Source: Acidimicrobiales bacterium (lineage in GTDB: Bacteria; Actinomycetota; Acidimicrobiia; Acidimicrobiales; Palsa-688). Taken from it: a stretch of 6,993 bases of DNA. The position numbers and the translations under genes were made by a program. The notes under the pieces are model-generated. The model had not been told where the DNA came from. It saw only the letters and a program-made list of their open reading frames with translations, and made no database searches. The DNA lies in NCBI GenBank assembly GCA_019241495.1, contig JAFAWZ010000192.1, forward strand, positions 1-6,993, in the 5' to 3' direction. The first letter of the stretch is position 1. Every line of letters begins with the position of its first letter. Positions 1-4,248 of the stretch are shown piece by piece.

Positions 1-153
1 GTTCTGGATCAGGCCGCAGGCCATTTCGGTGAAGCCTTCGCGGCCGTCCTCGAAGTATCGCGGGTATGGGTCAACGGGGTCCCCGCCCACCGCTCCGACG
101 TCCTCTCCGAGGGTGACGAGGTGGCGGTGCTGCCCCCCGTCTCGGGAGGCTGA
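1..153 (+). CDS. moaD: MoaD-family molybdopterin synthase sulfur carrier subunit (C-terminal part)
   Basis: The last 50 codons of a gene that begins before the window are visible, ending in TGA at 151-153. MoaD is a small beta-grasp, ubiquitin-like protein. Its C-terminal Gly-Gly is converted to a thiocarboxylate and donates sulfur to precursor Z within molybdopterin synthase (with MoaE), in the cytoplasm, for molybdenum cofactor synthesis. The sequence shows the typical end of the family: a strand with WVNGVPA, then SEGDEVAVLPPVSGG with the terminal GG. The PPVSGG tail favours MoaD over ThiS, whose tail is usually richer in Gly and Val. The N-terminal strand, and so the start and full length, cannot be seen. 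A generic MoaD/ThiS-family carrier serving another thio-transfer pathway remains possible. The next gene is about 100 bp away and has its own putative promoter, so the two are probably not one functional unit. Confidence 0.8.
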   Translation, partial: VLDQAAGHFGEAFAAVLEVSRVWVNGVPAHRSDVLSEGDEVAVLPPVSGG

Positions 154-175
154 GCGGCACCGGGGCCGTGAGGAC

Positions 176-227
176 GAGGTGGTTGCGTCCGCTTCGGTAA
201 AAGCCGTATCGGCGCGCCAGCCACCTC
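176..227 (+). other. Long inverted repeat between moaD and the rsiG-like gene
   Basis: GAGGTGGTTG (176-185) faces CAGCCACCTC (218-227). In RNA this forms a 10-bp stem with one G-U pair. The enclosed 32 bases can fold again, either as CGG/CCG around TAAAAG (195-206) or as GCCG/CGGC around TAT (203-213). There is no T-run after it, so a classical intrinsic terminator is not shown. It could be a U-less terminator for the moaD transcript, or an operator, as it ends 10 bp before the putative -10 box of the next gene. The role is inferred; the pairing is seen. Confidence 0.4.
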
Positions 228-237
228 AGACGCGCGA

Positions 238-243
238 TAGCCT
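238..243 (+). promoter_or_regulatory. Putative -10 box for leaderless rsiG-like transcript
   Basis: TAGCCT matches the TANNNT form of actinobacterial -10 boxes and ends exactly 9 nt before the GTG at 253, so transcription would begin at or next to the start codon. No Shine-Dalgarno sequence precedes that GTG, which agrees with a leaderless start. There is no recognisable -35 box 17-18 bp upstream. The same spacing is seen before proC and rex. Confidence 0.4.
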
Positions 244-252
244 CGCATACCG

Positions 253-780
253 GTGCCTCAGCTCCCGGAAGTCACGGACCCGCAGTACCTCGAAGGCCTC
301 GAAGCGTGGGTCATCGGCGATGTCCGGGCCCGGCGTGAGCAGGCGACCGAAATAGAGACGGGACTCTCGTACTTGAGGAGGATCGTCCAGGGCCGGCTCG
401 ACATCGTCGCCGCCGAGCTGGAGCACCGGAACAACGGTGAGTCGGCCGACGTGTCCGAGCTGGTCGACGAGTTGCCTGCGATTCTGAGTGGAAACGTGCA
501 CGCCCCGGGCCTGGGGAGGCTCCCGACCCTGCTGGCGCCAGGTGAGATGGACCCCGAGCTCGAGGGCCGCTTGGAGGAGATCCTTCCCGCTTCCCGCCTG
601 GGCCGGCTCGATCAGATCGGCTCGGAGGAGCTGGGCAAGTGCGCTGGGGAGCTGACCGACTTCGAGCGCTCGGTTTCAAGGCGGCGCCGGGCCGTGCTCG
701 ACGTGCTGGACCGTCTCCAAGACGAGATCGTGCGGCGCTACCGCAGCGGTGAGGCGACAGTCGACAGCCTTTTGCCGTGA
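253..780 (+). CDS. rsiG: RsiG/AmfC-like c-di-GMP-binding anti-sigma factor homologue
   Basis: This is a cytoplasmic, helix-rich 175-residue protein. In Streptomyces, RsiG sequesters the sporulation sigma factor WhiG when it carries c-di-GMP, through a signature E(X)3S(X)2R(X)3Q(X)3D present on both helices of an antiparallel coiled coil. Here the first copy is perfect: E35, S39, R42, Q46, D50. A second copy lies near the C-terminus with E138, S142, R145 and D153, but Leu149 replaces Gln. The surrounding RRIVQGRLDIV (42-52) is typical of the family. The start is GTG 253, chosen because it lies 9 nt after a TANNNT box and no ribosome binding site is seen. It is followed at 13 bp by a response regulator, then an XRE regulator and mshA. 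No sigma factor lies in the window, so the partner is unknown; WhiG or another FliA-type sigma is the natural candidate. The family call rests on the exact motif match. Sigma binding is inference. Confidence 0.8.
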   Translation: MPQLPEVTDPQYLEGLEAWVIGDVRARREQATEIETGLSYLRRIVQGRLDIVAAELEHRNNGESADVSELVDELPAILSGNVHAPGLGRLPTLLAPGEMDPELEGRLEEILPASRLGRLDQIGSEELGKCAGELTDFERSVSRRRRAVLDVLDRLQDEIVRRYRSGEATVDSLLP

Positions 781-793
781 CGCCCGACGGTCC

Positions 794-1165
794 GTGACCC
801 CCGAAGGCAGGGCGCGCCTCGTCCTCGTGGTCGATGACGACGTGATGATCCGCCGCCTCGTCCGGGCTGTGCTGGAAACCGACGAGTTCGAGGTCACCGA
901 GGCTCGAGATGGCCCGGCCGCCCTGCGCCTGGCCGACGAGACGGACCCGGCAGTGGTGGTCCTCGACGTCATGATGCCCGGGATCGACGGGGTCGAGGTG
1001 TGCCGCCAGCTCGATCACGAGAAGATGAAGGTGGTCGTCCTCACCGCCCAGGACGATCCGTCCCTGGAGTCGGAGGCCAAGGCGGCCGGGGCCAACGCCT
1101 TCATCACCAAGCCGTTCTCGGCCATCGAGCTGCTCGACCTGGTGGCCGAGCTGATGCCGGCGTGA
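794..1165 (+). CDS. Single-domain response regulator (CheY-like receiver)
   Basis: This is a 123-residue stand-alone receiver domain with no output domain. All residues needed for phosphotransfer are visible: acidic pair D14/D15 in LVVDDD, phospho-acceptor D58 in VVLDVMMPG, T84 in VVLTA, switch aromatic F103 and K106 in TKPF. It should be phosphorylated by a histidine kinase and act by protein-protein contact. No kinase is encoded nearby, so it is an orphan here. GTG 794 is preferred as the start because it puts the first beta strand at residues 8-13, as is usual. An in-frame GTG at 749 would overlap the previous gene by 32 bp and add an unlikely 15-residue tail. Neither has a clear ribosome binding site. 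Its stop overlaps the start of the next gene (GTGA, 1162-1165), so translation of the two is probably coupled. What it signals to is unknown; the neighbouring XRE protein and RsiG homologue are the obvious candidates. Confidence 0.9.
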   Translation: MTPEGRARLVLVVDDDVMIRRLVRAVLETDEFEVTEARDGPAALRLADETDPAVVVLDVMMPGIDGVEVCRQLDHEKMKVVVLTAQDDPSLESEAKAAGANAFITKPFSAIELLDLVAELMPA

Positions 1166-1572
1166 AGGAGCTGTCCGACCCGTGGCGGGAGCTGGGCGAG
1201 TTCATCCGGGAGCAGCGCTCCGTCGCCCGCCTGTCGGTCCGCAGACTGTCGGAGATAGCGGGCATCTCCAACCCCTACCTGAGCCAGATCGAGCGGGGAT
1301 TGCGCCGGCCGTCGGCCGAGATCCTCCAGCAGATCGCCAAGGCCCTGCGGATCTCGGCTGAAACCCTTTATGTCCGAGCCGGCATTCTCGATCCCCGGGA
1401 GGTAGGCGGCAACCTCAGCGAGGCCATCATGGCCGATCCCTCTCTCAACGACGATCAGAAGCAGACGCTGCTTCGCATCTACCTGTCGTTCCGCCGGGAG
1501 AACGGCGCTGATCCGGATCGACCCGCCTCGTCGAGCGCGACCGTCGCTCGCTCCCGTGCCTCCACCCCATGA
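1162..1572 (+). CDS. XRE-family helix-turn-helix transcriptional regulator
   Basis: This is a 136-residue DNA-binding protein with one Cro/C1-type HTH domain at about residues 11-70. The recognition region reads SEIAGISNPYLSQIERG (30-46), followed by RRPSAEILQQIAKALRIS and then LYVRAGIL. The C-terminal part (about 77-136) is short and ends in a low-complexity Ser/Ala/Arg tail. It has no cupin or other sensor domain. From memory, a close relative in mycobacteria is the Rv0474-type regulator, which has the same YLSQIERGLRKPSA block; its target is not known to me. The start is GTG 1162, overlapping the receiver stop by 4 bp, and its own stop overlaps the mshA ATG by 4 bp (1569-1572). It is therefore embedded in one translationally coupled unit and may regulate that unit or mycothiol genes elsewhere, but this is inference. 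Confidence 0.88.
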   Translation: MKELSDPWRELGEFIREQRSVARLSVRRLSEIAGISNPYLSQIERGLRRPSAEILQQIAKALRISAETLYVRAGILDPREVGGNLSEAIMADPSLNDDQKQTLLRIYLSFRRENGADPDRPASSSATVARSRASTP

Positions 1573-2846
1573 CGGTCGCTCCCCGGCGCCTGGCCGTCCT
1601 GTCCATGCACACCTCGCCCCTCGCCCAACCGGGCACGGGGGATGGGGGCGGCATGAACGTCTACGTGCGCGAGCTGGCCGCCGCGCTCGCTCGCCTGGGA
1701 GTGGAGTGCGAGGTGTTCACCAGGGCCGACGACCCGGGGGGGCCGGCAATCGTGTCGGTGGAGCCCGGCCTCACGGTGCACCACATCCCGGCCGGCCCGG
1801 TGGCGCCGGTGCAGAAGGAGTCCTTGCCCGACCTGGTCGAGGAGTGGACCGACCGGGTCGGCGCCCGCTTGGAGCATCTCGCCGAGGAGGGGCGGCCGGT
1901 CGCCGCCATCCATGCCAACTACTGGCTGTCGGGCGTCGCCGGGCATGCCCTGAAGCACCGCCTCGAAGTACCGCTCATGGTCACCTTCCATACCTTGGAC
2001 CGGGTCAAGGCCGACGCCAGCCCGGAAGAGCTCTCTGCTTCAGAACCGGCCCGGCGGGCCCATGCAGAGGCCGCCATCGTGGGGTGCGCCGACGCGGTGA
2101 TCGCCTCCTGCAGCGTGGAGGCCGATCAACTGGTCGACCTCTACAATGCCGACCCGAGCCGTATCGCCATCGTTGCGCCCGGCGTGGAGCACGCCTTCTT
2201 CGGACCCGGGCAGCGGATGCAGGCCCGCCGGGCGGTGGGCCTCGCCGAGGACCATCCGGTGGTTCTCTTCGTGGGACGCATCCAGCCCCTCAAGGGCCCG
2301 GCGGTGGCGGTAGACGCCCTTGCCCTGGTGCGAGCTGACCATGGTGAGAACCGCGAGTGCGCCCGGAGCGTGCTCGTGGTGATTGGCGGCCCGAGCGGCC
2401 CTCACGGGACTGATGAGCTGGCGGCCGTCCGGCGTTCGGTGAACCGCCATGGGCTGGCTGGCGCGGTGCGGCTCCTCCCCCCCCAACGCCACGAGATGCT
2501 CTCCACTTATTTCCGGGCCGCCGACGCGTGCGTGGTGCCGAGCCACTCCGAATCGTTTGGCCTGGTCGCCCTGGAGGCCGGAGCCTGTGGGGTTCCGGTC
2601 ATCGCTTCAGCGGTCGGTGGGCTTACCACCCTCGTGGACCATGGCCGCACCGGCTATTTGGTCGAAGGGCGGGAGGCGGCCGACTATGCCCGGCCTCTCG
2701 CCGCCGTCCTGGGCGACCCCCTCGCCGCGGCTCGCATGGGCCGGGCGGCAGCGGCCCGGGCTCGCTCCTACACGTGGCGGGCCGCGGCCCGGGACTTGTG
2801 GAGCCGGGTGGAGGAGCTGACCGCCTCGACCCTCGTCGCCTGCTGA
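1569..2846 (+). CDS. mshA: D-inositol-3-phosphate glycosyltransferase MshA (mycothiol synthesis, step 1)
   Basis: MshA transfers GlcNAc from UDP-GlcNAc to 1D-myo-inositol 3-phosphate, the first committed step of mycothiol synthesis. It is a retaining GT-B enzyme of family GT4. The hallmark N-terminal motif MHTSPLAQPGTGDGGGMNVY spans residues 13-32. The C-terminal nucleotide-sugar domain has FVGRIQPLKGP (234-244) with R237 and K242, IGGPSGP (272-278), and the E(X)7E motif E328...E336 in SHSESFGLVALEA. These match the catalytic residues known from Corynebacterium glutamicum MshA. Length (425 residues) is close to that enzyme (about 418). The ATG overlaps the TGA of the XRE gene, so it should be translated by coupling. 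The later genes mshB, mshC and mshD are not in the window, as is usual because they are scattered in Actinobacteria. A run of eight C (2477-2484, codons 303-306) is a possible slippage site. No membrane segment or signal peptide is apparent. Confidence 0.93.
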   Translation: MTVAPRRLAVLSMHTSPLAQPGTGDGGGMNVYVRELAAALARLGVECEVFTRADDPGGPAIVSVEPGLTVHHIPAGPVAPVQKESLPDLVEEWTDRVGARLEHLAEEGRPVAAIHANYWLSGVAGHALKHRLEVPLMVTFHTLDRVKADASPEELSASEPARRAHAEAAIVGCADAVIASCSVEADQLVDLYNADPSRIAIVAPGVEHAFFGPGQRMQARRAVGLAEDHPVVLFVGRIQPLKGPAVAVDALALVRADHGENRECARSVLVVIGGPSGPHGTDELAAVRRSVNRHGLAGAVRLLPPQRHEMLSTYFRAADACVVPSHSESFGLVALEAGACGVPVIASAVGGLTTLVDHGRTGYLVEGREAADYARPLAAVLGDPLAAARMGRAAAARARSYTWRAAARDLWSRVEELTASTLVAC

Positions 2847-2864
2847 CCGTCCGGGCCTCCGCGA

Positions 2865-2886
2865 GGGCCCGGGCCTTGCCGGGCCC
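2865..2886 (+). terminator. Putative GC-only terminator hairpin after mshA
   Basis: GGGCCCGG (2865-2872) and CCGGGCCC (2879-2886) form a perfect 8-bp GC stem around the loop GCCTTG. It begins 18 bp after the mshA stop. No T-run follows, so it would be a U-less terminator, as is common in high-GC Actinobacteria, or simply an RNA end stabiliser. Confidence 0.5.
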
Positions 2887-2904
2887 CGGGTCCACCGATA
2901 CTCT
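2876..2904 (+). promoter_or_regulatory. Candidate sigma-70-type promoter upstream of proC
   Basis: TTGCCG (2876-2881) and TACTCT (2899-2904) are separated by exactly 17 bp. Transcription would start near 2911 and give a leader of about 113 nt before proC that includes the two-part stem at 2931-2971. The -35 box lies in the loop and 3' arm of the hairpin after mshA. The -10 match is modest, and a competing leaderless start exists closer to proC. Confidence 0.35.
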
Positions 2905-2930
2905 CACACCGCCGTCAGCCCGAGGAGCCT

Positions 2931-2971
2931 GGGCGGGTTCGCTCGGGGAAGTGCGAACACCCAAACCGCCC
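2931..2971 (+). other. Two-part bulged stem-loop in the mshA-proC gap
   Basis: GGGCGG (2931-2936) pairs with CCGCCC (2966-2971), and the adjoining GTTCGC (2937-2942) pairs with GCGAAC (2953-2958). The result is two perfect 6-bp helices with a 10-nt loop (2943-2952) and a one-sided 7-nt bulge ACCCAAA (2959-2965). It is more elaborate than a simple terminator and may be part of a structured 5' leader of proC, a second terminator or an operator. I recognise no riboswitch class in it. The rest of the 177-bp gap, 2972-3008, shows nothing else. Confidence 0.4.
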
Positions 2972-3008
2972 ATCGCGACTCGGGCGGCGGCACCCCAAAT
3001 GGCGCGCC

Positions 3009-3014
3009 TATCGT
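3009..3014 (+). promoter_or_regulatory. Putative -10 box for leaderless proC transcript
   Basis: TATCGT (TANNNT form) ends 9 nt before the proC ATG at 3024. No Shine-Dalgarno sequence lies between 3010 and 3023, so a leaderless mRNA is plausible. A -35 box is not evident. Confidence 0.45.
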
Positions 3015-3023
3015 TGGGCCCCG

Positions 3024-3875
3024 ATGGGTGAGACGCCGTTGGCTGAACCGCTAGAGGTAGCAGGCCCGTTGATCGTGGTCGGAGGCGGCCGGATGGGCGA
3101 GGCCTTGGCGACCGGTCTGATCACGGCCGGATGGCCGGCCGCCCAGCTGGCCATCGTGGAGAAGGACCCGGCGCGGCGGGCCGAGCTGGCCAGCGAAGGC
3201 AAATTGGCCAGCGCCGAGACGGTGAGCCTGGCCTTGGGTCAGCTCATGGCGGGCGGGCCCATCGGTGTCGTCATCGCCGTCAAGCCGAACGACGTGGAAG
3301 AGGTCTGCCGAGAGCTGCGCACGGTCGCGCCGGCTCGGATCTTGTCGATCGCAGCTGGCGTTACCCTCGCTCGCCTCGAGCGCTGGATCGGAAGTGACAC
3401 GGCCGTCGTCCGGGCCATGCCCAACACGCCGGCCCTGGTCGGAGCGGGCGCGTCCGCCCTGGCCCGAGGATCGACCGCGTCAGCCGATGACGTGGCGTGG
3501 GCCGCCTCGATCTTGAAGAGCGTAGGCACCGCCATGGAGGTCCCCGAGCCCTCGCTCGACGCGGTGACCGGGCTTTCGGGGTCAGGGCCGGCGTACGTCT
3601 TCTTGTTGGCGGAAGCCCTCATCGACGCCGGCGTGCTGGTCGGCCTGCCCCGAGCGGCCGCCAAGGAGTTGGCCGTACAGACCCTCCTCGGTTCGGCCCG
3701 GCTGCTGGCCGAAACCGGAGAGGAGCCCTCCACCCTGCGGGCCGGAGTCACCTCCCCGGGCGGCACGACTGCGGCGGGGGTGCGGGCCCTCGAAGCGGCG
3801 GGGATGAGAAGCGCCATCCTCGAAGCGGTGACCGCCGCCACCGGGCGTTCCCGGGAGCTGGGCCAGCCGGACTGA
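3024..3875 (+). CDS. proC: Pyrroline-5-carboxylate reductase
   Basis: ProC reduces 1-pyrroline-5-carboxylate to L-proline with NAD(P)H, the last step of proline synthesis, in the cytoplasm. The 283-residue protein has the family layout: an N-terminal Rossmann fold with VVGGGRMGEAL (18-28), then VKPNDVEEV (86-94) and MPNTPALVGAG (132-142), and a helical dimerisation domain with the signature LSGSGPAY (184-191) and VTSPGGTTAAGV (242-253), which forms the P5C site. Length is typical (260-285). The first 13 or so residues before the Rossmann strand are a short non-conserved extension. The ATG was chosen because it sits 9 nt after a TANNNT box. It is separated from mshA by 177 bp with a hairpin, so it is probably a unit of its own. 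The following small HTH gene has its own promoter. The proC - small HTH order is also found in mycobacteria (Rv0500-Rv0500A, from memory). Confidence 0.95.
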   Translation: MGETPLAEPLEVAGPLIVVGGGRMGEALATGLITAGWPAAQLAIVEKDPARRAELASEGKLASAETVSLALGQLMAGGPIGVVIAVKPNDVEEVCRELRTVAPARILSIAAGVTLARLERWIGSDTAVVRAMPNTPALVGAGASALARGSTASADDVAWAASILKSVGTAMEVPEPSLDAVTGLSGSGPAYVFLLAEALIDAGVLVGLPRAAAKELAVQTLLGSARLLAETGEEPSTLRAGVTSPGGTTAAGVRALEAAGMRSAILEAVTAATGRSRELGQPD

Positions 3876-3923
3876 GGCCTCACTGACAATCGGACCACCG
3901 GACAGAGAAGAGGAAATCCGAAA

Positions 3924-3943
3924 GGGAAACGGCCCCCGTTCCC
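3924..3943 (+). terminator. Imperfect hairpin after proC, possible weak terminator
   Basis: GGGAAACG (3924-3931) and CGTTCCC (3937-3943) pair over 7 bp with one bulged A, around a short C-rich loop. It lies about 50 bp after the proC stop within a purine-rich stretch (3901-3930). No T-run follows. It may end the proC transcript. Confidence 0.3.
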
Positions 3944-3956
3944 AGTAGCTGCCGCT

Positions 3957-3984
3957 TTGCGATCCAATGGGTTTGGCGTACGCT
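3957..3984 (+). promoter_or_regulatory. Putative promoter of the small HTH gene
   Basis: TTGCGA (3957-3962) and TACGCT (3979-3984) are separated by 16 bp, predicting a start near 3991. This is followed by a purine-rich ribosome binding site GGAGAAGGG (3995-4003) 10 nt before the GTG at 4014. In contrast to rsiG, proC and rex, this gene looks leadered, with a good Shine-Dalgarno sequence that decides the start. Confidence 0.5.
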
Positions 3985-4013
3985 CTGTAGCCACGGAGAA
4001 GGGTGGTGCGCGC

Positions 4014-4220
4014 GTGCCAAAGAACGAGCCGAACAACGAAACCGGTTCCCGGTTCGTCACCGTGGCGGAAGTGGCTGGCCAGCTCAGGGTTTCGAACATG
4101 ACGGTGTACCGCCTGATCCAATCCGGGCAGCTGGCGGCCGTGAGAGTAGGGCGGTCCTACCGCATCCGGGAGGGCGACGTGGACCGTTACCTCGCCGACC
4201 AGTACACCCAGGCCGGCTGA
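4014..4220 (+). CDS. Small excisionase-type (MerR/BldC-like) helix-turn-helix protein
   Basis: This is a 68-residue DNA-binding protein made of almost nothing but one winged HTH. The core reads FVTVAEVAGQLRVSNMTVYR (14-33), followed by LIQSGQLAAVRVGRSYRI (34-51), in which VGRSYR is the wing, and a final helix DVDRYLADQY. Domain databases call this type 'excisionase family'. In Actinobacteria, however, these are chromosomal regulators related in fold to BldC, not phage recombination factors. The closest relative I recall is Rv0500A of M. tuberculosis, which shares the VTVAEVA, RVS-MTVYRL and AVRVGRS blocks and also follows proC. The GTG start is chosen for the GGAGAAGGG 10 nt upstream. An in-frame TTG at 3957 would extend it by 19 residues but overlaps the putative -35 box. 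In many relatives a tiny basic ribosomal protein gene (bS22/AURKAIP1-type) comes next; here the 28-bp gap leaves no room for it. The target is unknown. Confidence 0.87.
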   Translation: MPKNEPNNETGSRFVTVAEVAGQLRVSNMTVYRLIQSGQLAAVRVGRSYRIREGDVDRYLADQYTQAG

Positions 4221-4224
4221 ACCA

Positions 4225-4245
4225 CCCGGTATCCCCGGTACCGGG
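4225..4245 (+). repeat. Palindromic element directly before the SAM hydrolase-family gene
   Basis: CCCGGTACCGGG (4234-4245) is a perfect 12-bp palindrome ending 3 nt before the ATG at 4249. Its left half occurs again as CCCGGTA at 4225-4231, so the 3' half (TACCGGG, 4239-4245) can pair either with the adjacent half or with the upstream copy (7 bp, 7-nt loop). The 3' half contains the GGG of the only Shine-Dalgarno-like stretch (GGGAAG). Pairing would hide it, so translational control or a repressor site is conceivable. Inferred function only. Confidence 0.45.
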
Positions 4246-4248
4246 AAG

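Noticed and set aside
198..223. A WhiG/FliA-like promoter (TAAA ... GCCGATAA) before the rsiG homologue, which would imply feedback by the sigma factor.
   Set aside because: TAAA is present at 198-201 and GCC at 216-218, but the spacing is 14 rather than 15 and the last five bases of GCCGATAA are poorly matched (AGCCA).
749..793. GTG 749 as the start of the response regulator.
   Set aside because: It would add 15 residues ahead of the first receiver strand and overlap the rsiG homologue by 32 bp. GTG 794 gives the usual receiver N-terminus.
311..1018. Long open frames on the minus strand here and at 1479-1991, 3239-4099, 4084-4938, 4966-5697 and 5987-6625.
   Set aside because: Each lies opposite a well-supported plus-strand gene. 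Their translations are low-complexity Arg/Pro/Gly/Ala-rich with no recognisable family, as expected of shadow frames in high-GC DNA.
2951..3031. A 26-codon proline-containing frame (GTG 2951 to TGA 3029-3031) overlapping the proC start, as a possible attenuation leader peptide.
   Set aside because: The purine stretch GGGGAA abuts the GTG with no spacer, only five codons are Pro and they are not clustered in a run, and no terminator/antiterminator pair is clear.
4014..4220. A phage or integrative-element excisionase, suggesting an inserted element.
   Set aside because: No integrase, attachment-site repeats or tRNA lie nearby, base composition does not change, and the same HTH type follows proC in other Actinobacteria.
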